Of a DNA stretch of 64,000 nucleotides, positions 37,978 through 46,788 are shown piece by piece. The first letter of the stretch is position 1. Each line of letters starts with the position of its first letter. Below the pieces are notes generated by a model, which did not search any database, was not told the origin of the DNA, and worked only from the letters and a program-made list of their open reading frames with translations. The DNA lies in contig NZ_JAQZAJ010000002.1 in the NCBI RefSeq assembly GCF_028737195.1, forward strand, positions 1 to 64,000, written 5' to 3'. A program made the position numbers and the translations under genes. Source of the stretch: Pseudovibrio exalbescens (lineage in GTDB: Bacteria; Pseudomonadota; Alphaproteobacteria; Rhizobiales; Stappiaceae).

Positions 37978-40538
37978 AACCAACCAGCACACCCGGCTTC
38001 AAGCTTGCAGCCCGGTTCGCCCTGCGCGAAATGCGCGGCGGACTGAAAGGCTTTTTCGTCTTCATCGCCTGTATCGCCCTTGGCGTTATGGCCATTTCCG
38101 GTGTGGCTTCCGTGTCTCGCGCCCTCACCGAGGGCATCGCGTCGGAAGGCCAATCCATTCTCGGCGGCGATCTGTCTTTCTCTCTCATCCATCGTCAGGC
38201 CACGGAAACCGAACGCACCTATCTGGAAGGTCTTGGCCAGATGTCCGAGGTGGCGACCTTGCGAGCCATGGCACGCCAGCCGGAAAAGGGAGAGCAAACC
38301 CTTATCGAGCTGAAAGCGGCGGACAGCGCGTACCCACTATATGGCGAAGCGGTCCTTGGAAGCGGCAAGCCGCTCCACTCTGTGCTCAACACCAACGCGC
38401 AGGATGGCCTTTGGAACGGCGTTGCAGACATTGCGCTGCTTGCCCGGCTGAACATCGAGGTTGGAGATGTCATCTCCGTCGGCCGCATTCAGGTTCGCGT
38501 TGCTGATACCATCGAGTTGGAGCCAGACCGTCTCGGCAACGGCATGGCCATTGGCCCGCGCCTCATGGTAGCCCCACAGGCCTTGGAGGCTGCAGGGCTC
38601 ATCCAGCCGGGAAGCCTCGTTACTTTTCACTACCGCATCAAGCTGCCAGATCTGGAAACAGATGGCGCTCTGAACTCGGTGATCGAGGAGGCAAAGGCAG
38701 CCTTTCCAGACGCCGGTTGGCGCATACAATCGCGCGCCAACGCCTCGCCCCAGCTCCAGCGCAATATCCAGCGCTTTGCCCAGTTCCTCACCCTCGTCGG
38801 TCTGACGGCTCTTGTTGTGGGCGGTGTGGGTGTGGCGAATGCCGTGCGCAGCTATCTCGACACAAAACGCGAGGTGATCGCCAGCTTCAAGTGTGTCGGC
38901 GCCTCCGGTGGTTTCGTGTTCCGCATTTATCTGGTGCAAATCATGGCACTGGCAGGCATTGGCATTTTGGTGGGCTTGGTGCTCGGTGCCATCATACCGC
39001 TCATCGCCCTTACCTTGCTGGCACCCGTGCTACCCATCGGTGCCAGCGTTGGCATCTACCCCCTTGAGTTGCTGCTTGGCGCGCTGTACGGCGGCCTTAC
39101 AGCTTTGGCCTTCGCCATCTGGCCACTTGGCCGGGCCCATGACGTGCCGCCAACCGTGCTGTTTCGCGACAGTGTGAGCCACAAAAATCGTTACCCGAAG
39201 AAGCGCTACGTCTTCGCAATGCTTGGCACGTTGACCGTGCTGGCTGTTCTCGCCATGGCCCTCGCCTACGACAAGAACATCGCCATGCTTTATCTGGTTG
39301 CAGCAATCGGTGCCTATGTTCTGCTCATTCTTGTTGCCCGTTTCATCATGTGGGCGGCAAAGCGCACCCCTCATGTCCGCTCCACCGAGTGGCGTCTGGC
39401 CATCAGCAACCTTCACCGGCCTGGCGCACTCACGCCGTCAGTCATTCTGTCACTGGGTCTTGGCCTGACCTTGCTCGTCGCCCTCGCCCTTATTGATGGC
39501 AATCTGCGCAGCACCCTCACGCAAACGGCGGAGCAGGATGCGCCAAGCTTCTTCTTCGTGGACATTCAGAACCACGAGAAGGACGGCTTCCTCTCCTTCG
39601 TCTCCGAACAGGCCCCAGAGGGCAATCTGGACACCGTGCCGATGCTCAGGGGCCGCATTACAGCGCTCAACGGCATCCCGTCGGACCAAGTGCCTCCGCC
39701 GCCAGATGATGGCTGGGTGTTGCGCGGCGACAGCGGCATCACCTATTCCAACACCCTTCCGGAGAATTCCGAGGTGGTGGATGGAGAATGGTGGCCGGAA
39801 GACTATTCAGGCCCGCCACTGGTTTCCTTCGCTGAGGAAATCGGTCGCAACCTTAGCCTTGAGGTCGGCGACACAGTCACCGTCAACGTACTCGGCCGGG
39901 AAATCACGGCAGAAATCGCCAATTTTCGCACGGTGGACTGGCGCTCCATGTCCATCAACTTCGTCATGCTGTTCTCGGCAAACACCTTCGCTGGCGCGCC
40001 GCACACTCACCTCGCCACGATCACGTGGGACGACAACCCAACCGTGGAACGCGAGTTGGAGCTGTTGAAGCAGGTCACACAGGCCTATCCAACCGTCACG
40101 TCCGTTCGCGTGAAGGACGCCATCGCGCAGGTGAACAATCTGGTAGGCCAGCTGTCATGGGCCGTCCGTGGTGCGTCCTCCATCACGCTCATCGCCAGCG
40201 TTTTGGTACTGGGCGGCGCACTGGCCGCAGGTCACCGCAACCGCATTTACGACGCCGTGATCCTGAAGACCCTCGGTGCCACGCGCGGCCGCTTGGTCTA
40301 CGCCTATCTGGCAGAGTACATGCTGCTCGGCCTCGCCACAGCCTTGTTCTCGCTTCTGGCCGGAAGCCTTGCTGCCCGATTCGTCATGGTTGATATCATG
40401 GGCGGTGAGTTCTCTATGCTTCCGGGCACGGCACTTGCCGCTGTTGTTGGCGCTCTGGTCTTCACTATTGGGTTTGGCTTACTGGGAACATGGCGAGTTC
40501 TTGGAGAAAAACCCGCCCCAGTACTAAGAAATCTATAA
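37974..40538 (+). CDS. ABC transporter permease, FtsX-like (YbbP type)
   Basis: Membrane partner of the preceding ATPase. The 854-residue protein has an N-terminal membrane helix, a large periplasmic domain (about 60-255), a block of FtsX-type helices (about 260-420, with LVVGGVGVANAVRSYLDTKREVIASFK), further helices and a second periplasmic region (about 500-720), and a C-terminal FtsX block (KTLGATRGRLVYAYLAEYMLLG). This ten-helix, two-domain layout is that of YbbP. The two genes form an operon ending at a GC-rich hairpin. Confidence 0.9.
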   Translation: MKPTSTPGFKLAARFALREMRGGLKGFFVFIACIALGVMAISGVASVSRALTEGIASEGQSILGGDLSFSLIHRQATETERTYLEGLGQMSEVATLRAMARQPEKGEQTLIELKAADSAYPLYGEAVLGSGKPLHSVLNTNAQDGLWNGVADIALLARLNIEVGDVISVGRIQVRVADTIELEPDRLGNGMAIGPRLMVAPQALEAAGLIQPGSLVTFHYRIKLPDLETDGALNSVIEEAKAAFPDAGWRIQSRANASPQLQRNIQRFAQFLTLVGLTALVVGGVGVANAVRSYLDTKREVIASFKCVGASGGFVFRIYLVQIMALAGIGILVGLVLGAIIPLIALTLLAPVLPIGASVGIYPLELLLGALYGGLTALAFAIWPLGRAHDVPPTVLFRDSVSHKNRYPKKRYVFAMLGTLTVLAVLAMALAYDKNIAMLYLVAAIGAYVLLILVARFIMWAAKRTPHVRSTEWRLAISNLHRPGALTPSVILSLGLGLTLLVALALIDGNLRSTLTQTAEQDAPSFFFVDIQNHEKDGFLSFVSEQAPEGNLDTVPMLRGRITALNGIPSDQVPPPPDDGWVLRGDSGITYSNTLPENSEVVDGEWWPEDYSGPPLVSFAEEIGRNLSLEVGDTVTVNVLGREITAEIANFRTVDWRSMSINFVMLFSANTFAGAPHTHLATITWDDNPTVERELELLKQVTQAYPTVTSVRVKDAIAQVNNLVGQLSWAVRGASSITLIASVLVLGGALAAGHRNRIYDAVILKTLGATRGRLVYAYLAEYMLLGLATALFSLLAGSLAARFVMVDIMGGEFSMLPGTALAAVVGALVFTIGFGLLGTWRVLGEKPAPVLRNL

Positions 40539-40548
40539 ATCAAGTTAT

Positions 40549-40581
40549 CGGCACGACTGTAGAAAGACTACAGCCGTGCCG
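40549..40581. repeat. Long GC-rich hairpin after the ABC permease gene
   Basis: 14-base arms (40549-40562 with 40568-40581) with one mismatch around AAAGA. No T-run follows on either strand, so it may be a Rho-dependent stop, an mRNA-stabilising 3' hairpin or a repetitive element. Confidence 0.6.
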
Positions 40582-40794
40582 CCACACCCAAAACACTTCG
40601 AATGAAATAACTTATATTTACGTTTAGACTACGCTCCCCCTCAAACTTTTGGGAACCACCATTAAAATCAGCAAGGTGACGAAAATTTAAGGTCGATTTC
40701 TCTTGTTTTACGCCCTCATTGCGACCATATTTCAGAGTAGTTTTATCTGAGTGCCCGCACTCGTCCTTAGGAACCAAAAGAGAGGTTTTGCAAA

Positions 40795-41550
40795 ATGTCG
40801 ACCTTCGACCGCAATAACACGCAGCGGTTTGGTATGGCCGGCGCACGCGCCGATGCAGGCGTCTATGACGCTGGTTTGCGCGCCCATATGCTCCGCGTTT
40901 ACAACTACATGGCAATTGGCATTGCGATCACCGGTCTGGTTGCGCTGGCAAGCTTTAACATGGCAATCGACGGGGCTACCGGCCAGCTGACCGCATTTGG
41001 TGCCGCAATCTACACCACTCCCCTGCGCTGGGTTGTGATGCTGGCTCCTCTGGGTCTTGTATTCTTCCTGAGCGCCCGCATTCACAAAATGAGCGCCAGC
41101 GCTGCTCAGACCACGTTCTGGATTTACGCAGCCCTCATGGGTCTGTCCCTGTCGTGGATCTTCATGGTTTACACCGGCAATTCCATTGCGCGGGTGTTCT
41201 TCATCACCGCTGCTTCCTTCGGCGCGTTGAGCCTGTTCGGCTACACCACAAAGAAAGACCTCTCCGCATGGGGCTCTTTCCTGTTCATGGGTCTGATCGG
41301 CATCATCATCGCGTCCGTGGTCAACATTTTCCTGGGCTCTTCCGCCCTGCAGTTCGCAATCTCCGTGATTGGCGTACTGGTGTTTGCAGGCCTCACCGCC
41401 TACGACACCCAGCAGATCAAGGAAATGTATGCAGCGTCCGACAGCGCGGACTCCGCAGGCAAGAAGGCCATCATGGGCGCGCTGCGTCTGTACCTGGACT
41501 TCATCAACCTGTTCATCATGCTGCTGTCTCTGTTCGGCAACCGCGAGTAA
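40795..41550 (+). CDS. Bax inhibitor-1 / YccA family membrane protein
   Basis: Polytopic inner-membrane protein of the BI-1/YccA family. The 251-residue protein has seven predicted membrane helices after a cytoplasmic N-terminus and the family segments YDTQQIKEMY and LRLYLDFINLFIMLLSLFG at the end. In E. coli, YccA binds and modulates the FtsH protease; others act as calcium leak channels. Role here is by family only. GAGAGG precedes the ATG, and a strong terminator follows. Confidence 0.93.
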   Translation: MSTFDRNNTQRFGMAGARADAGVYDAGLRAHMLRVYNYMAIGIAITGLVALASFNMAIDGATGQLTAFGAAIYTTPLRWVVMLAPLGLVFFLSARIHKMSASAAQTTFWIYAALMGLSLSWIFMVYTGNSIARVFFITAASFGALSLFGYTTKKDLSAWGSFLFMGLIGIIIASVVNIFLGSSALQFAISVIGVLVFAGLTAYDTQQIKEMYAASDSADSAGKKAIMGALRLYLDFINLFIMLLSLFGNRE

Positions 41551-41584
41551 TCCTCAGGTCCGAACGGGCTTAGCCCAAATCAGA

Positions 41585-41615
41585 GAGCCCGGAGCCCCCA
41601 CTCCGGGCTCTTTTT
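41585..41615 (+). terminator. Terminator of the BI-1 family gene
   Basis: Perfect 10-bp stem (41585-41594 with 41601-41610), loop CCCCCA, then TTTTT. Confidence 0.95.
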
Positions 41616-41666
41616 ATAGGGCATGCCAACACCATCAAGAACGCTTCAGGGAGGAGCTTCGCCACA

Positions 41667-41981
41667 ATGTTTCGGGGTCCATTGTTCGCGCCATATGCCC
41701 GCGCTGTTTATCGCTTCAGGGATTATCACGCTGAAGCACCTGGCAAGGCCACGGCTTTGTTCTGGGGTGTCATGGCACTTTGTTTTGTCGGGCTGTTTCT
41801 GTTGTCCGGCATCAATCCGGCCTTTGCCTTCGGCCTGCTTTTGCTGGCTGTGCTGCAGCTCCCGTTTCTTTACACCATTCGCAAGGGCGCAGACCCGGCG
41901 GCGACCATTCTGTCACCAAAGTCCCGCCCCATGGCACCCAAACTCGCCGCCATGGTCAAATCCGTCTTTCCAGATCTTTAA
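41667..41981 (+). CDS. Small two-helix membrane protein, unknown function
   Basis: I do not recognise a characterised family. The 104-residue protein has two adjacent hydrophobic segments at about residues 28-46 and 50-68, flanked by charged ends, so it should be an inner-membrane hairpin with both ends on the same side. GGAG lies 10 nt before the ATG. It converges on the DUF2794 gene with only 8 nt between. Codon use looks like that of its neighbours, so I take it as a real gene. Confidence 0.7.
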   Translation: MFRGPLFAPYARAVYRFRDYHAEAPGKATALFWGVMALCFVGLFLLSGINPAFAFGLLLLAVLQLPFLYTIRKGADPAATILSPKSRPMAPKLAAMVKSVFPDL

Positions 41982-41989
41982 GAGAGGGA

Positions 41990-42379
41990 TCAGTCCACCA
42001 CCCGCAAATGGCGCTTCTTTTCCAGAACGCGCAGCACGGTGGCAAGGTCCTGTCCGCGCCGCAGCACCACGCCCCCTGTGCCGATGACGCTGTAAGCACC
42101 TTGCTTGCGCGCCAACTTTGGATCTTTTTCCACCCGATAGAGCGGCATCTCACTGGCACGGCGATAAATGGAGAACACCGCCTTCTCCGTGCTGTGGTCA
42201 ATGGCATAGTCGCGCCACTCTCCGGCAGCGACCATACGCCCATAGATTCTCAAGATCAGGTCAAGTTCGGTTCGATGGAAGGCAATGATTGCTTTGTGCG
42301 GTTTCCTGTTTTGCGCGGCACCCGTCCCAACAGACATCACAGCGCCGCTTGTCATCACAGTTTCATCACCTTCACTCAT
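41990..42379 (-). CDS. DUF2794 family protein
   Basis: Alphaproteobacterial DUF2794 family; no known function. The 129-residue cytoplasmic protein has a variable N-terminus (about 1-25) and then the conserved domain with IIAFHRTELDLILRIYGRMVAAGEWRDYAID and FSIYRRASEMPLYRVEK. GGAGG 3 nt before the ATG. It has no same-strand partner close by. Confidence 0.88.
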   Translation of the reverse strand: MSEGDETVMTSGAVMSVGTGAAQNRKPHKAIIAFHRTELDLILRIYGRMVAAGEWRDYAIDHSTEKAVFSIYRRASEMPLYRVEKDPKLARKQGAYSVIGTGGVVLRRGQDLATVLRVLEKKRHLRVVD

Positions 42380-42700
42380 GGTGCCTCCGGCTCCAGAACC
42401 AACACAAAATGCCCCGCAGATGCAGTGCTAATGGATTAGACTGCGCCATTCTCACTCCGAGCGCAAGCTTCACGCATCTCGACCATTTTGCAGGCAAAAC
42501 TCACCCAGCGTAAAGACGCCAGAAAGTTACCCCTGAAGTATCTCAGTTTTGACTTATTTGAGTCATTTAGAGGCCACGTTGAAAATCGATATTTTTGTTG
42601 TTGCCAATGAAAGTTCGGTTTCGCCAGGTCTCCCTGACGATGCCCCCATACCCCCCTCAAAAGATCTGGTGAGGCCGAACTTCTTCTCTTTCTGACTTCC
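42380..42700. other. Gene-free stretch between DUF2794 and a secreted-protein gene
   Basis: About 320 bp. A 74-residue minus-strand frame (42436-42660) resembles nothing I know and has no clear ribosome site. Nothing else supportable is seen beyond the likely DUF2794 promoter. Confidence 0.45.
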
Positions 42701-43273
42701 CTAAAACCCTAGAGAGCGCCCGCCACGGCCCAAAAGCTTTGGCGATTGCGAGCAATCCCAGATGCCCGCCAACAGATTGGCCGCATCCCGCGCCAGCTGA
42801 TGAGGGTCCCGGTTCGCCAGCGCATCCACATAGCCAATATGGCAGGTTTGCCCTTGGCCAAGCTGGGTCACGACCAGCACCTCTCCCCGATAGGCATCCG
42901 CCGGATCAAGGCTCTGATCGATGCGGGTAATCCAACGCAGAATGGTAGCCACCGGCTCGCCGTCTTCCAGCACCCACTCCACTTGCCGCCCTGGCCGATT
43001 ATCGGGCTCCAGCGTTTGTGTAGCCGCCGGTTCCTTGTCTGCTGTTACCCCATAACTTACAGAAAACTTGGAGGATCCCCCGGAAACCCAGACGGGGATG
43101 TCCTGAAATCCTTCACAGATCCACTCGGCCGCCGCCTCTCCATCAAATATCTTGGTCAACTGGCAATTGCTGGCGAAATCGAGCGGTGTGCGCACGTTCT
43201 CCGCCAAGGCCACTGTGGGAAAAACGAGAAAACACAACAAAATACCCACGGGCCTCAATGAAAATCGAACCAT
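42701..43273 (-). CDS. Secreted protein of unknown function
   Basis: Exported protein of 190 residues. A signal peptide occupies about 1-23 (ending FPTVALAE), and the mature part has paired cysteines (NCQLTKIF and WICEG near the N-terminus, QTCHIGYVDALANRD and WDCSQSP near the end), suggesting two disulfides. The C-terminal pattern CHIGYVDAxANRDPHQLARDAAN is common in alphaproteobacterial hypothetical proteins, so it is probably a real family. GGAG 5 nt before the ATG at 43273 sets the start; the frame extends 85 codons upstream without coding character. Divergent from ppa. Confidence 0.75.
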   Translation of the reverse strand: MVRFSLRPVGILLCFLVFPTVALAENVRTPLDFASNCQLTKIFDGEAAAEWICEGFQDIPVWVSGGSSKFSVSYGVTADKEPAATQTLEPDNRPGRQVEWVLEDGEPVATILRWITRIDQSLDPADAYRGEVLVVTQLGQGQTCHIGYVDALANRDPHQLARDAANLLAGIWDCSQSPKLLGRGGRSLGF

Positions 43274-43409
43274 CCAGTCTCCGTTCATAAAAAATCCATG
43301 GAGTTGGTGCAGGTCAGCGCACAAAGCGTCGCAATAGCACTTAAAAACGGCTTGCAACGCGCCGCAGCCCTTGCAATACAGGCACCAATTCAAATCGGAG
43401 TATACATAA

Positions 43410-43949
43410 ATGCGTATTGAAAGCATTCCTATTGGCAAAAATCCGCCGGAAGACATCAATGTGATCATTGAGGTCCCTGTTGGCGGTGAGCCAATCAAGT
43501 ACGAGATGGAAAAAGAGTCCGGCGCCATGTTCGTGGACCGCTTCCTCTACACCCCAATGCGCTACCCAGGGAACTACGGTTTTGTTCCAAAGACACTGTG
43601 TGGTGACGGCGACCCAATCGATGTTGTGGTGGTAAACCAGCGTCCAATCATTCCAGGTGCTGTCATGAACTGCCGCCCGATCGGCGTCATGATCATGGAA
43701 GACGAGTCCGGTCAGGATGAGAAGATCATCGCAGTGCCGAGCACCAAGCTGACCCGTCGCTATGAAAACGTAAAGTCCATCGAAGACCTGCCAGAAATCA
43801 CCATCAAGCAGGTGGAGCACTTCTTCGAACACTACAAGGACCTGGAGCCGAACAAGTGGGTTCGCATTGCAGGCATCCACGGTGCCGACGAAGCAAAGCG
43901 TCTGATTAAGGAATCCATTGAGCGCTACAACGCCGAGGGCGACAAGTAA
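43410..43949 (+). CDS. ppa: Inorganic pyrophosphatase
   Basis: Soluble family I pyrophosphatase that removes pyrophosphate to drive biosynthesis. The 179-residue protein is the usual bacterial length, with the signature DGDPID at 66-71 carrying the metal-binding Asp residues and the surrounding [12 protein letters not shown] and [14 protein letters not shown] segments. GGAG stands 9 nt before the ATG. A single-gene unit with its own bidirectional terminator. Confidence 0.97.
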   Translation: MRIESIPIGKNPPEDINVIIEVPVGGEPIKYEMEKESGAMFVDRFLYTPMRYPGNYGFVPKTLCGDGDPIDVVVVNQRPIIPGAVMNCRPIGVMIMEDESGQDEKIIAVPSTKLTRRYENVKSIEDLPEITIKQVEHFFEHYKDLEPNKWVRIAGIHGADEAKRLIKESIERYNAEGDK

Positions 43950-43965
43950 GCTGCCGGTTCCGGAT

Positions 43966-44007
43966 CAAAAAAAGCCCGTCCGCAACACTGCTTGCGGACG
44001 GGCTTTT
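43966..44007. terminator. Bidirectional terminator between ppa and dsbB
   Basis: Perfect 15-bp stem (43971-43985 with 43992-44006) with A-run on the left and T-run on the right, serving convergent genes. Confidence 0.95.
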
Positions 44008-44041
44008 GTGTTTTCAAGCAGGCTGCTTGCCTCAGGCGATC

Positions 44042-44575
44042 TCAGCCAGCCTTGCGCGGGCTCAGGAGAACACCGCACAGCGCCACAAACGTGATTCCGA
44101 TGGAATAAAGCGTGTTCAGCCCGGCAAAAGACAGCCCCAGAATGCGGATCGCCGGTACCGAGCAGCTCACCACTCGGGTTTCGCTCAGCGCTGTCAGCAT
44201 GTTGGAGGCATCATTGATGGACGAAACAGGCCCGCCGCAATCGTTGGGACCAAGCCAGAATTCCCACTCAGCACCGGCCTGATAAATGCCAATGCCACCG
44301 CCGTAGACAAACAGCCCCGCGCAAACCAGAAGCAGCAGGCTGGTCATCCAGCGGAACCGCTCCGTAAACGCAAAGCCCAGCGCTGCAAGCGCCAACACAG
44401 CGGCAATGTAATATGGCACCCGCTGCGCCAGACAGAGCTGACACGGCAGATACCCGGCGAGCTGAAAGCTCCACGCCATAGCAAGCGCCAGAATGGAGCC
44501 GAACGCCACCAGCGCGGCCGAAACGCGCTTCGGATAGGTGAGCGCTACCATAAATGAGCGGGATACAAATTCCAT
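44042..44575 (-). CDS. dsbB: Disulfide bond formation protein B
   Basis: Inner-membrane quinone reductase that reoxidises a DsbA-type thiol oxidase. The 177-residue protein has four membrane helices, the first cysteine pair C45-Q-L-C48 at the end of helix 1, and the second-loop cysteines C113 and C138. All four essential cysteines are present. It lies 10 nt after a YqaA-type membrane protein gene on the same strand. Start choice between ATG 44575 and 44551 is uncertain; neither has a strong ribosome site. Confidence 0.92.
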   Translation of the reverse strand: MEFVSRSFMVALTYPKRVSAALVAFGSILALAMAWSFQLAGYLPCQLCLAQRVPYYIAAVLALAALGFAFTERFRWMTSLLLLVCAGLFVYGGGIGIYQAGAEWEFWLGPNDCGGPVSSINDASNMLTALSETRVVSCSVPAIRILGLSFAGLNTLYSIGITFVALCGVLLSPRKAG

Positions 44576-44585
44576 TTGCAGGCCC

Positions 44586-45164
44586 CTAGATAAACTTGAT
44601 CAGTGCAAAGCCACCCACCAGCACAACAACAAACACGGTAAAGACAAGGCCCAGACGCTTCTCGATGAAGGTCCGAATGGGTGGACCGAACAGGTACAGC
44701 AGTCCGGCAACAACAAAGAACCTCAGTCCCCGTGATACCACACTTGCCACTATGAAGATTGGCAGGTTCAACGCAAACGCGCCGCTGGCAATGGTAATCA
44801 CCTTGTACGGGAACGGCGTCAGCCCAGCAATGAACACAAACCACCAACCCCATGTTTCAAAGATACCCTGAAACTGCTGGAACTTGTCCAGATAGCCGTA
44901 AAAATCCAGCACCGGCTCCGCCACTTGTGTGAACAAGAGCGCGCCAATCAGGTAGCCAGCAACACCGCCTAAAACAGAGGTGACTGTGCAAATGAAAGCA
45001 TACCACCACGCCTTGGAGCGCTGGCTGATCACCATCGGCACAAGCAGAAGGTCTGGCGGAATGGGGAAGAAAGAACTTTCAACAAAAGACACGGTGCCAA
45101 GCGCTGCGGGCGCCCGAGGCCCGGAAGCGAGCGAGAGTGTCCAGTCATAAAGTCGACGTATCAT
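44586..45164 (-). CDS. YqaA/DedA-like VTT-domain membrane protein
   Basis: Inner-membrane protein of the YqaA branch of the DedA/VTT superfamily. The 192-residue protein has about five hydrophobic segments and the conserved SFVESSFFPIPPDLLLVP and GLTPFPYKVITIASG motifs. Members of the wider superfamily are tied to lipid-carrier recycling and membrane potential upkeep; the role of this branch is unclear. It is immediately upstream of dsbB and probably cotranscribed. Confidence 0.9.
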   Translation of the reverse strand: MIRRLYDWTLSLASGPRAPAALGTVSFVESSFFPIPPDLLLVPMVISQRSKAWWYAFICTVTSVLGGVAGYLIGALLFTQVAEPVLDFYGYLDKFQQFQGIFETWGWWFVFIAGLTPFPYKVITIASGAFALNLPIFIVASVVSRGLRFFVVAGLLYLFGPPIRTFIEKRLGLVFTVFVVVLVGGFALIKFI

Positions 45165-45363
45165 GCTTTGGCTTTAGCCCCTTTGCGAATTCAAGTCACG
45201 CCGAAGTTCGTGACCCAGCAAAACCCCGTACCACAAAAAGCCCACCTGACTGTCCAAATTAGGCAGTTGCTCCCCAATAATAAAAGGTTAGCTGTGATTA
45301 GCTGCAAACCGGGCGTTGACCTGCGAAAACTTCTCGCTATAGTCCACCGAGCTTTGAGGAGCC

Positions 45364-45450
45364 GCCCCTGTGGCGGAACTGGTAGACGCGACGGATTCAA
45401 AATCCGTTTCCTTAACCGGAGTGCCCGTTCGAGTCGGGCCAGGGGCACCA
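45364..45450 (+). tRNA. tRNA-Leu (anticodon CAA)
   Basis: An 87-nt cloverleaf with a GCCCCTG/CAGGGGC acceptor stem, D-arm with GGTAGACGC, anticodon stem ACGGA/TCCGT closing the loop TTCAAAA (anticodon CAA, reading UUG), a long variable arm as in class II tRNAs, T-arm with GTTCGAGTC, and encoded CCA at 45448-45450. Confidence 0.97.
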
Positions 45451-45482
45451 TAAAGCACCTTCCTGAAAATCAGATCGAGTAA

Positions 45483-45498
45483 GCGCACCTTGGTGCGC
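45483..45498. repeat. Small inverted repeat between tRNA-Leu and xerD
   Basis: GCGCACC and GGTGCGC are perfect 7-bp arms around TT, between the converging tRNA and xerD. No clear T-run follows on either strand; it may act as a weak terminator. Confidence 0.4.
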
Positions 45499-45507
45499 CT
45501 CGACCTG

Positions 45508-46437
45508 TTACATCTGCGCAAGCGGGTGATAATCCTCGACAATCTGCTTCAAACGCTCATCCAGCACATGGGTGTAGATCTGCGTGGTAGAGATATCCGC
45601 GTGGCCAAGGAGCTGTTGCACCACACGCAAATCAGCCCCGTTCTGCAACAGATGCGAAGCAAACGCGTGGCGCAGTACGTGTGGTGAAACCTTGGCGGGC
45701 TCCAGACCGGCGCGCACAGCAAGGTCTTTCAGGTCTCGGGCAAAGGCCTGACGCGTCACATGCCCGCTCTCTCCATGACTTGGAAACAGCCACACACTGT
45801 CCGCATACCGTCCCATGGCCGCGCGCAACCGCACATAGTCTGCCATGGCCGCCTGCGACCGTTGTGAGAGCGGCACCGCGCGCTCCTTGTTGCCCTTGCC
45901 GCGCACTGTGATCAACCGGCCATCCCGCAGGGCAGCGGTTACAGGCAGCGACACCAGCTCGGAAACACGCAGGCCCGTGGCATAAAGCACCTCAAGAAGC
46001 GTGTAGACGCGTACGGCGCGCAGTTGCTTGGCATCGGTTTCATGCTGCTTTTGCGCTTCCGCCTCAGCGAAGCCGATCAGCACATCGACCTCCTCTTCAC
46101 TCAGCACGTTCGGCAGGGTGAGCGCTTTTTTCGGCGTTGCTACCGTGCGGGTGGGGTCATCCTGCCGCCAGCCTTCCGCATAGCAGAACTGGTAGAACTG
46201 GCGCAGCGCGGACAGACGGCGCGCCTGCGACGAGGCGGCAAAGCCGCGGTCAGACAGCTCGATCAGGTATCCGCGCACATCCTCGGTGGTGGCATGGATC
46301 AGCTCACGCTTTTCCCGCACCATGTAGGCGTCATAGTCTTCCAGATCGGTACGATAGCTCTCAAGCGTGTTGAACGCGCTGTCCCGCTCCACGGCCAGCA
46401 TTTCAAAGAAAGCTTCAACTTCCCGGCTTGCCCGCAT
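45508..46437 (-). CDS. xerD: Site-specific tyrosine recombinase XerD
   Basis: Chromosome-dimer resolving recombinase acting with XerC at dif under FtsK control. The 309-residue protein has the N-terminal SAM-like DNA-binding domain (about 5-90) and the catalytic domain with R157, H253, R256, H279 and tyrosine Y288 in the QIYTHV context. The ATG follows AAGGCAGG. Preceded by a 44-residue membrane protein gene with 6 nt between. A phage integrase is less likely, as the neighbours are all core genes. Confidence 0.93.
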   Translation of the reverse strand: MRASREVEAFFEMLAVERDSAFNTLESYRTDLEDYDAYMVREKRELIHATTEDVRGYLIELSDRGFAASSQARRLSALRQFYQFCYAEGWRQDDPTRTVATPKKALTLPNVLSEEEVDVLIGFAEAEAQKQHETDAKQLRAVRVYTLLEVLYATGLRVSELVSLPVTAALRDGRLITVRGKGNKERAVPLSQRSQAAMADYVRLRAAMGRYADSVWLFPSHGESGHVTRQAFARDLKDLAVRAGLEPAKVSPHVLRHAFASHLLQNGADLRVVQQLLGHADISTTQIYTHVLDERLKQIVEDYHPLAQM

Positions 46438-46443
46438 CCTGCC

Positions 46444-46578
46444 TTACCAATCCTTCTCGATGGTTACGGTAATTTCTCTCGGCGTCGGCTCAACAAAGTT
46501 GGAGAGCGCATACATCGCCAACACAACGGCAATCACAATAAGGCCGACGAACGACAACAAACGCGTCAATGTAGGCAT
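46444..46578 (-). CDS. Conserved 44-residue single-pass membrane protein before xerD
   Basis: A short frame from ATG at 46578 to TAA at 46444. The 44-residue product has one membrane helix (about residues 7-27, LLSFVGLIVIAVVLAMYAL) then a conserved-looking FVEPTPREITVTIEKDW tail facing the other side. I recall similar small proteins (with FVEPTPRE) upstream of xerD in other alphaproteobacteria, sometimes wrongly named histidine kinase. It ends 6 nt before xerD, so likely cotranscribed. Function unknown. Confidence 0.75.
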   Translation of the reverse strand: MPTLTRLLSFVGLIVIAVVLAMYALSNFVEPTPREITVTIEKDW

Positions 46579-46725
46579 GGTTTACCAGTCAGCTCCCGTC
46601 GTGAAAGTCAGGCCGCCGCGCCCGGCGCACGGCCCCGTTTGCGGACACCCTATAAGAAATTGGAAAATAGACTGTTTACTCCACTCACATCAAGTTCACT
46701 TGCCCCCACAGTTGCGCAACACTTC

Positions 46726-46748
46726 TTGACAGAGTGCCCCTCTATAAT
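46726..46748 (+). promoter_or_regulatory. Sigma-70-like boxes before aroK with abnormal spacing
   Basis: A perfect TTGACA (46726-46731) and a perfect TATAAT (46743-46748) stand 41 nt before the aroK GTG, but only 11 nt separate them, where about 17 is normal. The TATAAT may be used with another -35. Confidence 0.35.
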
Positions 46749-46788
46749 GTCAAAGCAAACAGAGTAAGGAATATGGTGAGGGTGCAGC

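Noticed and set aside
42436-42660. A 74-residue minus-strand frame between DUF2794 and the secreted protein
   Set aside because: No recognisable resemblance and no good start signal; could be re-examined if proteomic peptides match.
45508-46437. XerD gene as a possible phage or island integrase next to tRNA-Leu
   Set aside because: A tRNA beside a tyrosine recombinase suggests an integration site, but the protein matches chromosomal XerD, and I saw no duplicated tRNA end or accessory genes around it.
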